Assembly: GCF_000337455.1 (NCBI RefSeq)
Contig: NZ_AOIU01000033.1
Span: forward strand, 83,263-147,262
Direction of reading: 5' to 3'
DNA: 64,000 nt
Source of the DNA: Halosimplex carlsbadense 2-9-1
Lineage (GTDB): Archaea; Halobacteriota; Halobacteria; Halobacteriales; Haloarculaceae
Position 1 is the stretch's first letter. Every line of letters begins with the position of its first letter. Of the stretch, positions 7,903 through 19,244 are shown in pieces. The position numbers and the translations under genes were made by a program. Under the pieces are notes generated by a model. It was given only the letters and a program-made list of their open reading frames with translations. It searched no databases and was not told the DNA's origin.

Positions 7903-9183
7903 ATGAGCGCATCCCACGTCATCATCGGTGATGGCATCGCGGGGAGTTCGGCAGCGGAGACGATCCGGGAGGAAGACCCCGACGCGGACATCACCGTCAT
8001 CACCGATGAGGGTGAAGCGCTGTACAACCGCATCCTGATCAAGGAGTTCGCCAAGGGCAAACTGCCCGAGGCGCCCATCTCGATCCACGAGCCCGAGTGG
8101 TACGAGGAACGGGACATCGACCTCCAGCTCAACACGCACGTCACCACGATCGACACGGAGGACAACGAGATCCACACCCACGAGGGGACCGTCTACGAGT
8201 ACGACAAGCTCCTCCTCGCGACCGGCGGGACGCCCGCCAGTCTGGCGAGTTTCGGCATCGACAACGCGGACGCCGGCGGCATCGACCACTTCTGGACGTT
8301 CCAGGACGCCCGCTCTATCAAGGAGAACGTCGAGGCGGCCGACCAGGGCATCATCGTCGGCGCAGGCCTGCTCGGCATCGACCTGGCGGCCATCTGCGGC
8401 GCCCAGGAGCTCGACGCCAACTACCTGATGCGCGGCGAGTGCTGGTGGCGCTACGCGCTCGACGAGGAGGGCGCGGAGATCCTCCACGAAGCGATGCGCG
8501 AGCGCGGTGTCACGCCCGTCTTCGACTCGGGCGTCTCCGAGTTCGAGACCGACGACGACGGCCAGGTCGAGGCTGCTATCGACCCCAACGGCGAGCGCTA
8601 CGAGGGCGACTGGGCCGGCGTCGCCATCGGCCTGAGCTTCAACACTGAGTTCCTCCAGGACACGCCGGTCGAGACCAACGACGACGGCGTCGTCACCGAC
8701 GAGTACATGCGGACCAACGTCGACGACGTGTACGCCGCGGGCGACCTGACGTGGTTCTACGACACTATCCTCGGCCAGATGGGCCAGAACGGCTCGTGGG
8801 GCTCGGCGAAGGAGCAGGGTTCGATCGCCGGCCAGAACATGGTCGAGGACCTCGAAGCCGGCGGCGAGTCCGACGACCCCGAGGAGTTCCGCTGGGTCTC
8901 CTCCTATTCGATCACCCACTTCGACTTCCCGTTTCTCTCCTTTGGCCACCCGACGATCGGCGACGACGACGCCGCCCGCAAGTACAGCGACACCGAGTGG
9001 CGCCGCCTCGCGCTCAACGACGGCAAGATCGTCGGCGGCGTCCTCATCGGCGACCTGTCCCAGCAGTCCAAGTTCAAGAAGCTCATGCGCGAGGAGCGCG
9101 AGGTCGCCCAGCACAAGGATCTCCTCCTCGAAGAGGACGTGGACATGGACAAGCTCGAAGAGGCCACCCCCAAGCCCGAGTAA
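7903..9183 (+). CDS. NAD(P)/FAD-dependent oxidoreductase (NirB/rubredoxin-reductase-like)
   Basis: This 426-residue pyridine nucleotide-disulfide-type reductase begins with an FAD Rossmann motif (VIIGDGIAGSSAAETI). It has a second nucleotide-binding loop, GIIVGAGLLGIDLAAICG (about 150-167), for NAD(P), and the DDVYAAGDL motif near 272-280 that closes the FAD site. The order matches nitrite reductase large-subunit N-domains and ferredoxin or rubredoxin reductases. There is no CxxC active disulfide, so it is not a thioredoxin-type enzyme. About 85 C-terminal residues form an extra domain with a charged tail. The electron acceptor is unknown. It is a single gene with its own TATA box. Confidence 0.85.
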   Translation: MSASHVIIGDGIAGSSAAETIREEDPDADITVITDEGEALYNRILIKEFAKGKLPEAPISIHEPEWYEERDIDLQLNTHVTTIDTEDNEIHTHEGTVYEYDKLLLATGGTPASLASFGIDNADAGGIDHFWTFQDARSIKENVEAADQGIIVGAGLLGIDLAAICGAQELDANYLMRGECWWRYALDEEGAEILHEAMRERGVTPVFDSGVSEFETDDDGQVEAAIDPNGERYEGDWAGVAIGLSFNTEFLQDTPVETNDDGVVTDEYMRTNVDDVYAAGDLTWFYDTILGQMGQNGSWGSAKEQGSIAGQNMVEDLEAGGESDDPEEFRWVSSYSITHFDFPFLSFGHPTIGDDDAARKYSDTEWRRLALNDGKIVGGVLIGDLSQQSKFKKLMREEREVAQHKDLLLEEDVDMDKLEEATPKPE

Positions 9184-9345
9184 CGCCGACTGCGAACCCG
9201 GCGGTTTCTCCCGCAGCCGAACCACTACCACCGCGAGCGCTCCGCGGACTCGCTTCTCCGCCGTCGATGTCCGGTCAGCGTTCGGTACTGTCGCGCTCGG
9301 GGCCTGATCGAAGCCGTTTTCCCCGGGCCAGTGCCCCTATCGAGT

Positions 9346-9762
9346 ATGGACAGCGGCGGCAGCAGCGACATGACCCTCGCCTTCGACCTGGACGCGCTGA
9401 AGGCCCTGGCCTACCCCGACCGGGTGTTCCAGGACGCGCGCAAGTGGAGCGAGTACGTCGGCGTCGTCTCCGAGCAGCCGACCTACGTGGTGACGAACTT
9501 CACGCGCAAGCACCGCATCCGACAGGACTTCTTCTCGGGGCCGCGCAGTCGGGCGGAGAGCCTGGAGAACGTCGCCCAGCAGTTCGGGACCGAGCGCCAC
9601 GTCTTCGTCGGCAGCGACGACGAGGACGCCGAACTGGCCGAGGAGGTCGGCTGGGAGTACCTCCCCGTCACCGACGCGGCGGAAGCCGCCGACTGGGAGC
9701 TGGGCGAACCGGAGGCTCCCGAGGAAGACGCGGGCGACGACGAGCGCGACGACTGGCCCTGA
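9346..9762 (+). CDS. Haloarchaeal DUF7124-like small protein
   Basis: This 138-residue soluble acidic protein has the core MTLAFDLDALKALAYPDRVF, then VGVVSEQPTYVVTNFTRKH, and an Asp/Glu-rich tail. It looks like a compact alpha/beta domain (VFVGSDDEDAELAEEVGW resembles a phosphatase- or HAD-like strand-helix, but no catalytic motif is evident). I recall the family as haloarchaeal DUF7124. ATG 9346 was preferred to GTG 9331; a further internal ATG sits at codon 9. No operon partner is obvious. Confidence 0.7.
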   Translation: MDSGGSSDMTLAFDLDALKALAYPDRVFQDARKWSEYVGVVSEQPTYVVTNFTRKHRIRQDFFSGPRSRAESLENVAQQFGTERHVFVGSDDEDAELAEEVGWEYLPVTDAAEAADWELGEPEAPEEDAGDDERDDWP

Positions 9763-9827
9763 GTTCTCACGGCAGTCGCTCGCCGGGTACCGCGGCGTTT
9801 AAACGGCTGACGGGGCAAGATTCGGTA

Positions 9828-10361
9828 ATGGTAGAACCGCGCGTCCCCGGGAGCCAGGGGGCAGACGTCGAGTTGCCCTGCGGGGAGACCGTCGCCGTCC
9901 ACGACCTGGACATGGGCCTGCGGGAGTACGACTGCGCCTGTGGCGACGCGCACGCGGTCGTGATGGACGTGCATCCGCTCGGCCGGTTCGTCCCCGAGTT
10001 CCTCGTAGAGGTACTCACCGAGAGCATCGAGACGGCCGACGAGTTCCCCGAGTTCACGACCGCTCACGTCATGGGTATCGTGATGGAGGAGTTCCCCGAA
10101 GCCGTGGTCAACGAGGACCTGTCCGAACAGGGGGAGGTCGGCTACTCGATGCTCTGGTTGAGCGACTTCGACGCCCGCCGACTCCACGAGGTCGTCGTCG
10201 AACTCGTCGTCGAGTTGATGGACCACGCCGTCAGCCACGCCGACGACGAGGCGGCCACCGCGCAGTTCGAGGAGTGGCTCCACGAGTTCGACGTGACCGA
10301 GTTCGTCGACCAGTACCGCGACGAACGCGAGTTCGAGACCGAACACGACTCCGCGGTCTGA
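9828..10361 (+). CDS. Haloarchaeal DUF5815-like protein
   Basis: This 177-residue soluble acidic protein opens with the pattern PRVPGSQGADVELPCGE. A Cys pair in EYDCACGDAH (about 36-45), together with C23, could bind a metal. Two helix-rich stretches follow, one with HEVVVELVVELMDHAVSHA, and the protein ends in EHDSAV. I recognise it as the haloarchaeal family I recall as DUF5815, with no known function. A tttaaa element at 9798-9803 lies about 28 bases before the ATG, so the gene is probably leaderless. It follows the 9346 gene on the same strand, 65 bases apart, but has its own promoter. Confidence 0.8.
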   Translation: MVEPRVPGSQGADVELPCGETVAVHDLDMGLREYDCACGDAHAVVMDVHPLGRFVPEFLVEVLTESIETADEFPEFTTAHVMGIVMEEFPEAVVNEDLSEQGEVGYSMLWLSDFDARRLHEVVVELVVELMDHAVSHADDEAATAQFEEWLHEFDVTEFVDQYRDEREFETEHDSAV

Positions 10362-10569
10362 GCGCGCCGAAGGCCGGGCGGTCGGCCGCCGCCGTCCGGA
10401 TCCGGAACGCCGTCTGCAGAATCCCTGTTCGACGATACTGAACGATGGCCGAAACGTTTCCGTTTTGTTGCACGTAGTGGCGCGGTACGTATGACAGCCG
10501 ACGACACACCCGTGGCGTTGCCGTCCTGCGATTTCCGGATATAGGCCGTCTGACGGCTGTCTGACGCCG

Positions 10570-10575
10570 TTTAAT
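10570..10575 (+). promoter_or_regulatory. TATA box of the 10601 gene
   Basis: The sequence TTTAAT sits 26-31 bases before the ATG at 10601, the leaderless spacing seen for several genes in this window. The intervening bases include a purine stretch (ggtggaggaggg) that could also act as a weak ribosome-binding site. Confidence 0.5.
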
Positions 10576-10600
10576 GGTGGAGGAGGGTATACGGTAGTGT

Positions 10601-10831
10601 ATGCGCGTACGGCAGCGCGACTTCGATCGGATCCGCGCCGTGCTGGACGAGGCCGACGCGGAGGAGCCGTTGACGGCCAGGGAGATTCTGGACCTGCTCG
10701 ACGAACACGGCGAGGAGTTCGACAGCGCTCACCGCGTAGCGACCGTCCTCGGCCGTCACGCCCAGTCCGGCGACGTCGAAGTCATCCGCGACCAGCCATA
10801 CCGCTACGAGTTCACCGAGCGGAGCAACTGA
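10601..10831 (+). CDS. Small winged-helix-like protein
   Basis: This 76-residue charged protein has a predicted helix-turn-helix shape: a first helix (RDFDRIRAVLDEADA), then LTAREILDLLDEHGEEF, then SAHRVATVLGRHAQSGDVEVI, and a short beta wing ending DQPYRYEFTE. This order fits a small winged-helix DNA-binding domain such as those in haloarchaeal regulators, but the wing and the recognition helix are only inferred from the pattern. It lies 257 bases upstream of carB on the same strand. A role in carB control is possible but unsupported. Confidence 0.65.
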   Translation: MRVRQRDFDRIRAVLDEADAEEPLTAREILDLLDEHGEEFDSAHRVATVLGRHAQSGDVEVIRDQPYRYEFTERSN

Positions 10832-11057
10832 GGCCGTACCTTCTGGGGAAGGAGTCGCCAGCCGCCGCCGTATCGTCGCCCATTTACGTCACCTCGCTGT
10901 GTGACCGATAGCGATGTCCGCGGCGGTCGGTACCGGTCCGCGACCGTCGGCCGACCGGCTCCGACCCCGGTCTCCGCGATCCGTCGGACCAGCCTGGCGC
11001 GTTCACCGAGATACGATTTTCGAAACTGCGTTTCGATTTCCGCATTCTTTCGCCGGG

Positions 11058-11064
11058 TTTATTA
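11058..11064 (+). promoter_or_regulatory. TATA box of carB
   Basis: The sequence TTTATTA lies 25-31 bases before the carB ATG at 11089, in an AT-rich stretch preceded by a second AT-rich segment (attttcgaaactg, near 11020). The spacing predicts a leaderless carB mRNA. Confidence 0.65.
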
Positions 11065-11088
11065 CGACGAGCGGACTCCCCCCGAGTA

Positions 11089-14376
<3,288 letters not shown>

Positions 14377-14407
14377 GCGACGACTCCGGCGTCTGCCCGC
14401 GCCAGCT

Positions 14408-14434
14408 CTTTCGCTCTCTTTTCTCCTCCGTTTC
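14408..14434 (+). terminator. T-rich terminator after carB
   Basis: The stretch between 14408 and 14434 holds three T-runs (ctttc, cttttc, gtttc) in pyrimidine-rich sequence 32 bases after the carB stop. Archaeal transcription ends at such T-tracts without needing a hairpin. Confidence 0.5.
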
Positions 14435-14572
14435 GACTCCCCAGCGGCGGTGTCCCCGGTGTCCGCGCGACGGCGTTCGCGCGCGGTCCGAAGCGCCTGC
14501 GCCCCCGGTGGAGTGGACGGGTGAGCGCGCTCGCGCTCGATAGTCGCCTGAGCGGGCACTATCCGCGCGGTG

Positions 14573-14594
14573 CGAGGCGCGAGCGAGCGCCTCG
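14573..14594. repeat. Perfect 8-bp inverted repeat
   Basis: CGAGGCGC and GCGCCTCG flank the six-base loop gagcga. It lies in a gene-free GC-rich stretch between carB and the 14795 membrane protein and could fold in RNA from either strand. Confidence 0.6.
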
Positions 14595-14794
14595 ACATGC
14601 GACCGGGGAGTGAACCGACCCGTGAGCGAGCGCACCGAGGGCGTTCATCGCTCGCTGTCCCCTGCAGTCTCGGTCATTCGGCTTCCCTCTACGACGCAAC
14701 TAACAGAAACAACTGATACGTGAGCAACACGAACCGACCGATCTCGGAGCCGCGTCACAAGAACTACACTTCGCGGCCTCGAATTCGGCGAGCG

Positions 14795-15220
14795 ATGCCC
14801 TCCAACGACGAACCGCAGTCGCTCCGGGCCAACATCGTCCGGCGCTGGAAGGAGGAACTGTTCTCCGCGGACACCGTGGTCGCGGCGGTCGCCGTCGCGG
14901 TGGCGATCCCCGCCGGCCTCGCCGCCGCGGTCGTCGTCGGCGCGGCGGCGCTCTACCCGGTCTGGTTCGCGACCGCCGCCGGCCCGAGCCTCGGCTACTG
15001 GCGCGGTATCCGGATCGAGGTCCCGATGGCCACCGCCGCGAAGGTCGGCGGCGCCATGGCGCTCGCGACCGCGGTCGTGACGGCTGCCGTGGCCGCACTC
15101 GCCCTCGCGGTCGGCGGGGGCGAGGGCGGGACGGTCGTCGCGGGCGGGCTGGTCGGCCTGCTGTTCAGCGGGCTCGCCAGCCGGTTCGCCTTCCACCGGC
15201 TCGCCGGCGAGACGGCGTGA
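14795..15220 (+). CDS. Small alanine/valine-rich membrane protein
   Basis: This 141-residue protein has a short charged N-terminus (IVRRWKEELFSADTVV) followed by about four hydrophobic segments (around 28-48, 49-62, 82-104 and 110-128). The segments are very rich in Ala, Val and Gly. I do not recognise the family. The ATG at 14795 was preferred to an in-frame ATG 25 codons upstream, since the extra residues are polar and unlike the rest. It converges on the M24 peptidase gene with 30 bases between stops. Confidence 0.7.
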   Translation: MPSNDEPQSLRANIVRRWKEELFSADTVVAAVAVAVAIPAGLAAAVVVGAAALYPVWFATAAGPSLGYWRGIRIEVPMATAAKVGGAMALATAVVTAAVAALALAVGGGEGGTVVAGGLVGLLFSGLASRFAFHRLAGETA

Positions 15221-15250
15221 CCGCGCCGCCGGCCCGTGGTCGCCGGCGCG

Positions 15251-16423
15251 CTACAGCGTCAGTTCGACCCGGTAGTCGGTCAGGTTCTCGTAGCCGTCCT
15301 CGGTGACGACGACCAGGTCCTCGATGCGGACGCCGCCGACTTCGGGGTCGTACAGCCCCGGTTCGATCGTGATGACGTGGCCGGGCTGCAGCTCCTCGCC
15401 GCTGGGGGCGAGACTCGGTCCCTCGTGGACGTCGAGGCCGACGCCGTGGCCCGTCGAGTGGATGAACCCCGTCTCGGTCCCCTCGTCGCTGCGCAGCGTC
15501 GGCTCGCCCGCGTCCTCGTAGACGTCGCAGGCGGCGTCGTGTACGTCCGCGCCGGTCGCGCCGGGTTCGACGGCGTCCAGCGCCGCGCGATAGGCGTCCT
15601 CCGTCAGGTCGTACCACTCCCGGACAGTTTCCGTCGGCTCGCCCCTGCAGAACGTGCGGGTCATGTCGGCGTGGTACTTCGTCGCCTTGTTCTGCGGGAA
15701 GATGTCGATGATGATCGGTTCGCCGGCCGCCAGCGGACCGCTCCCGCGGTCGTGGGGGTCCGCGGCGTCGGCGCCGCCGGCGACGATCGTCTCGTCCAGC
15801 GCGCAGCCGTGGCGAAGCAGCGTCACCTCGATCTCCGTCTTGACGGCCTCGCTGGTCAGCGGTTCGCCCTCGTGATAGAGCGTGCCGTCTTCCACGTCGG
15901 CGCCGGCGATCAGCTCCTCGGCGGCGTGCATGGCGGCCTCGTTCGCCGTCTGGGCCTCGCGAACGTTCGCTATCTCCTCGTCGGTCTTGACCGCGCGGAT
16001 ATCGGAGACGGTGTCCTCGCGGTCGACGGTCACCGAGACGTTCAGGTCGCGCAGGCCGTCGGCCGCGTGGAGCGGGAACCGCGGCGGCGCGACCACGCTG
16101 TCGACGCCGTGGGCGTCGAGGAAGTCCGCGAGCGACCGGTAGGTGGCCTCTCGGGGCCCGTACTCCTCGTTGTAGGTGCCGAAGTCGTAGTCGATACCCC
16201 GCTCGACGGTCGCGGCGCGGGCCTCGCGCTTGGCGCGACCGAACTCCAGGCTGCGGAGGAAGAACAGTCGCACCTCGCCGTCGTAGAGGGTGACGAACGG
16301 GTCCGGCGCGTCGAACCCCGAGAGGTAGTACTGCGTCGAGTCGGTCGAGTCCGCGTGGACGAGGTAGCCGTCGGCGTCCTGTTCGTCGAGGAACGCGTCG
16401 AGCGCGGACAGATCCGGGTCCAT
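15251..16423 (-). CDS. M24-family metallopeptidase (Xaa-Pro aminopeptidase type)
   Basis: This 390-residue cytoplasmic peptidase has an N-terminal creatinase-like domain (about 1-135) and a C-terminal pita-bread catalytic domain. The five metal ligands of the family are visible in order: Asp in IIIDIFPQ, Asp in KYHADMTRTF, His in STGHGVGLDVHEGP, Glu in ITIEPGLY, and Glu in VRIEDLVVV. It most likely cleaves an N-terminal residue ahead of proline, though creatinase and dipeptidase (PepQ) activities share the fold. The ATG at 16423 gives the first family-like residues. The gene is divergent from aroA, with 156 bases between starts. Confidence 0.9.
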   Translation of the reverse strand: MDPDLSALDAFLDEQDADGYLVHADSTDSTQYYLSGFDAPDPFVTLYDGEVRLFFLRSLEFGRAKREARAATVERGIDYDFGTYNEEYGPREATYRSLADFLDAHGVDSVVAPPRFPLHAADGLRDLNVSVTVDREDTVSDIRAVKTDEEIANVREAQTANEAAMHAAEELIAGADVEDGTLYHEGEPLTSEAVKTEIEVTLLRHGCALDETIVAGGADAADPHDRGSGPLAAGEPIIIDIFPQNKATKYHADMTRTFCRGEPTETVREWYDLTEDAYRAALDAVEPGATGADVHDAACDVYEDAGEPTLRSDEGTETGFIHSTGHGVGLDVHEGPSLAPSGEELQPGHVITIEPGLYDPEVGGVRIEDLVVVTEDGYENLTDYRVELTL

Positions 16424-16579
16424 ACGCGTGGGAAACACCGCCCGGGGTAAATAGAGTGCGCCGCCTGCAAACGAGCCGACAACAACGGGCGCCCCACCAC
16501 GGTCCGTTTCGGCGCGAACCGCGCTGCCAGCCTCGCCGGCTCCGGTAGCCTCATACACCAAGCGAACGACCCGGAGCAC

Positions 16580-17869
16580 ATGGACGCCACCATCGAGCGG
16601 TCGACGGTCGAGGGCCGGGCGCGCGCCCCGCCGTCGAAGAGCTACACGCACCGGGCGATCCTCGCCGCGGGCTACGGGGCCGAAGCCGCGGTCCGGGACC
16701 CGCTCGTCAGCGCCGACACACAGGCTACACGTCGCGCTGTCGAGGCCTACGGCGGCGAGACCAACCTCGCCGACGACCGGTCGACGCTCGAAGTCTCCGG
16801 ATTCGACGGGCTCCCCGACGTGCCCGCCGACGTGATCGACTGCGCCAACAGCGGGACGACGATGCGACTCACCACCGCGACGGCCGCCCTCGCCGACGGC
16901 CTGACCGTCCTCACCGGCGACGGTTCGCTTCGTTCGCGTCCGCAGGGCCCCCTGCTGGACGCTATCGAGCAACTGGACGGTCGCGCCGAGAGCACCCGCG
17001 CCAACGGCCAGGCCCCGCTCGTGATCGGCGGGCCGGTTTCCGGTGGCACGGCCTCGATCCCCGGCGACGTGTCCTCGCAGTTCGTCACCGCCCTGCTGAT
17101 GGCCGGGGCCGTCTCCGAGGAGGGGATCACCGTCGACCTCGAAACGGAACTCAAGTCCGCGCCGTACGTCGACATCACGATCGAGGTGCTGGAGGCGTTC
17201 GGCGTCGAAGCGACCGAGACCGAGGGCGGGTACCACGTCGAGGGCGGCCAGACCTACGCGCCCGAGGGCGGCGAGTACCACGTCCCCGGCGACTTCTCCT
17301 CGATGTCCTATCTCCTCGCCGCCGGCGCGCTCGCCGCACCCGACGGGCTGGTCGTCGAGGGCGCCTACCCCAGCGCCCAGGGCGACGCCGCCATCGTCGA
17401 CGTGCTCGAACGGATGGGCGCCGACATCGACTGGGACCGCGAGGCCGGCGAGATAACGGTCTCGCAGTCCGACCTGACCGGCGTCGAAGTCAGCGTCGCC
17501 GACACGCCCGACCTCCTGCCCACGATCGCGGTCCTCGGCGCCGCGGCCGACGGCACCACCTCCATCGTCGACTGCGAGCACGTCCGCTACAAGGAGACCG
17601 ACCGCGTCAGCGTCATGGCCGACTCGCTCACCGAGATGGGCGCCGCCGTCGTCGAGGAACGCGACCGACTCTCCATCCGCGGCGCCGAGACCGATCTGCG
17701 CGGCGCGACCCTGCCCGGCCGCGACGACCACCGCATCATCATGTCGCTGGCCGTCGCGGGCCTCGTCGCCGACGGCGAGACCACCATTACGGAAGCCGAA
17801 GACGTGGACGTATCCTTCCCCGGCTTCTTCGACACGCTCGCCGAGCTGGGCGCGACCGTCTCGAAGTAA
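16580..17869 (+). CDS. aroA: 3-phosphoshikimate 1-carboxyvinyltransferase (EPSP synthase)
   Basis: This 429-residue enzyme joins PEP to shikimate 3-phosphate in the shikimate pathway. It has the two-domain inside-out barrel of the family. The motif [11 protein letters not shown] (residues 13-23) contains the phosphate-binding Lys, Ser and Arg. [11 protein letters not shown] (about 88-98) and [17 protein letters not shown] (about 115-131) are the family signatures, and RYKETDRV (about 337-344) and [12 protein letters not shown] (near 376-387) line the PEP site. Its length is normal. aroC lies 1.4 kb further on the same strand but is separated by two opposing genes, so they are not co-transcribed. 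Confidence 0.97.
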   Translation: MDATIERSTVEGRARAPPSKSYTHRAILAAGYGAEAAVRDPLVSADTQATRRAVEAYGGETNLADDRSTLEVSGFDGLPDVPADVIDCANSGTTMRLTTATAALADGLTVLTGDGSLRSRPQGPLLDAIEQLDGRAESTRANGQAPLVIGGPVSGGTASIPGDVSSQFVTALLMAGAVSEEGITVDLETELKSAPYVDITIEVLEAFGVEATETEGGYHVEGGQTYAPEGGEYHVPGDFSSMSYLLAAGALAAPDGLVVEGAYPSAQGDAAIVDVLERMGADIDWDREAGEITVSQSDLTGVEVSVADTPDLLPTIAVLGAAADGTTSIVDCEHVRYKETDRVSVMADSLTEMGAAVVEERDRLSIRGAETDLRGATLPGRDDHRIIMSLAVAGLVADGETTITEAEDVDVSFPGFFDTLAELGATVSK

Positions 17870-17899
17870 GCGCCGCGGTTCTCGACGGCGAATCGCTGC

Positions 17900-18463
17900 T
17901 CAGGTCGCCTTCGCGATCTCCGCGACGAGTTCGTCGCAATAGGCGTCCAGGTCGTCGGGTTTCCGGCTGGTCACCAGGCCGTCGTCGGTGACGACCGTCT
18001 CGTCGACCCACTCGCCGCCCGCGTTCTCGATGTCCGTCTCGAGACTCGGATAGGAGGTCAGCCGCCGCCCCTCCACGGCGCCCGATTCGACGAGCGTCCA
18101 CGGCCCGTGACAGATCGACCCCACCGGTTTGCCGTCGTCGACCATCTCGCCGACGAACGCGACGGCGTCGTCGTCCGCGCGAAGTCGGTCCGCGCCGACC
18201 GTGCCGCCGGGGACGTGGGTCGCGTCGTAGTCGGAGGCGGAGACCTCGTCGATCGTCCCGCCGATCTCGACAGTCTCCGCCGCTTCGAGGTCGTTGTCGA
18301 CCGTCTGCGCTTCGCCGTCGTCGGTACTCAGTACGTCGACCTCCGCGCCCGCGTCGGTGAGCGCCCGTCTCGGCTGTTCGAGTTCGACCCGCTCGGTCCC
18401 TTCCGGTGCGACCAGCACCGCGACGGTCGCCCCGTCGAGGTCCTGCGATTGCATCGTGCTCAT
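17900..18463 (-). CDS. DJ-1/PfpI-family protein
   Basis: This 187-residue protein of the DJ-1/ThiJ/PfpI superfamily is soluble and probably a glyoxalase III, deglycase or chaperone-type protein. The nucleophile elbow GSICHGPW has Cys at 118 followed by His, and the conserved Glu lies early in VAPEGTERVEL (about 18-28). A further family motif, VPGGTVGADRLR, is near 84-95. The length matches single-domain PfpI proteins. Its 3' end faces aroA with 30 bases between stops. It lies 90 bases downstream of msrA on the same strand, which could make a small protein-repair or oxidative-stress unit; that link is inferred from adjacency only. Confidence 0.9.
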   Translation of the reverse strand: MSTMQSQDLDGATVAVLVAPEGTERVELEQPRRALTDAGAEVDVLSTDDGEAQTVDNDLEAAETVEIGGTIDEVSASDYDATHVPGGTVGADRLRADDDAVAFVGEMVDDGKPVGSICHGPWTLVESGAVEGRRLTSYPSLETDIENAGGEWVDETVVTDDGLVTSRKPDDLDAYCDELVAEIAKAT

Positions 18464-18553
18464 TGCACGCTGTTCAGGGGAGAGCGAGACGTAGGCGTTG
18501 CACTTGCCTGCGCAACCCGCGCCAGGCCGACTGAGACGGGCGACAGGGCCCGA

Positions 18554-19111
18554 TCAGACGTTCTTCGCGGTCCGGTCGGCGAACTGCTCGCGGACCTTCT
18601 TGACCTTCGGCTCGGCGTGGAACTGACAGTAGCGGTCGTTCGGGTTCTTGTCGTAGTAGTTCTGATGTTTCTCCTCTGCCCGCCAGAAGGTGTCCAGCGC
18701 CGCGATCTCGGTGACGATCTCGTCGTTCTCGTAGCTCTCGAACTCGCCGCCGCTCTGGAGGTTGTGGACGAAGCGCTCGACGACCGCCTTCTGCTCGTCG
18801 TCGTGGTAGTAGACGGCCGACCGGTACTGCGAGCCCACGTCCGGTCCCTGCTTGTCTTTCGTCGTCGGGTCGTGGATGCGGAAGAACACCTCAAGCAGAT
18901 CCTCGTAGGCGATCGCCTCGGAGTCGTACTCGACCTGCACGACTTCGGCGTGGCCCGTCGAGCCCGAACAGACCTGCCTGTAGGTGGGATTGTCGGTGTC
19001 GCCACCGGCGTAGCCGGACGTAACGTCCTCGACGCCGGCCAGTTCCTCGAACGCCGCCTCGATGCACCAGAAGCAGCCGCCCGCCAGTGTCGCTGTCTCT
19101 GTTTCGGTCAT
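18554..19111 (-). CDS. msrA: Peptide methionine-S-sulfoxide reductase
   Basis: This 185-residue MsrA reduces methionine-S-sulfoxide in proteins and free methionine using thioredoxin. The catalytic motif GGCFWCIEAAF carries the nucleophilic Cys13 and the second Cys16. The family blocks TSGYAGGDTDNPTY, STGHAEVVQVEYD and the VGSQYRSAVYYH region follow in order. There is no signal peptide, so it works in the cytoplasm. No MsrB domain is fused. The start is divergent from aroC, with 133 bases between start codons. Confidence 0.96.
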   Translation of the reverse strand: MTETETATLAGGCFWCIEAAFEELAGVEDVTSGYAGGDTDNPTYRQVCSGSTGHAEVVQVEYDSEAIAYEDLLEVFFRIHDPTTKDKQGPDVGSQYRSAVYYHDDEQKAVVERFVHNLQSGGEFESYENDEIVTEIAALDTFWRAEEKHQNYYDKNPNDRYCQFHAEPKVKKVREQFADRTAKNV

Positions 19112-19213
19112 TACCCGAAATTAGGTGCGAAGCCGTTTGAACCCAGCGACGAGTGGAGCCCAGGCGACCCGCCCCATCTCGGCCCGTCTCGAACCCTGCC
19201 ACATTCTACAAGG

Positions 19214-19220
19214 TTCAAAT
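19214..19220 (+). promoter_or_regulatory. TATA-like element of aroC
   Basis: The sequence TTCAAAT lies 25-31 bases before the aroC ATG at 19245, in an otherwise GC-rich gap, and fits a leaderless promoter. The surrounding aggttcaaatgcc resembles a tRNA T-loop, but no tRNA arms fold around it. Confidence 0.45.
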
Positions 19221-19244
19221 GCCCCCGCCACTCACACGGATACA

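Larger units (their letters stand above)
14377..14794. other. 418-bp intergenic region after carB
   Basis: I see no gene here. After the T-tract the sequence is very GC-rich with two perfect hairpins: GATAGT/ACTATC (14539-14544 and 14558-14563) and CGAGGCGC/GCGCCTCG (14573-14580 and 14587-14594, 6-base loop). An AT-richer patch (actaacagaaacaactgatac, around 14700) may hold the promoter for the 14795 gene. Confidence 0.6.

Noticed and set aside
10491-10544. Short ORF of 17 codons (MTADDTPVALPSCDFRI) before the 10601 gene.
   Set aside because: No promoter at the right spacing and no supporting conservation evidence; too short to claim.
19205-19235. tRNA T-loop-like sequence aggttcaaatgcc.
   Set aside because: No acceptor, D or anticodon arms fold around it; it fits better as the aroC TATA-like region.
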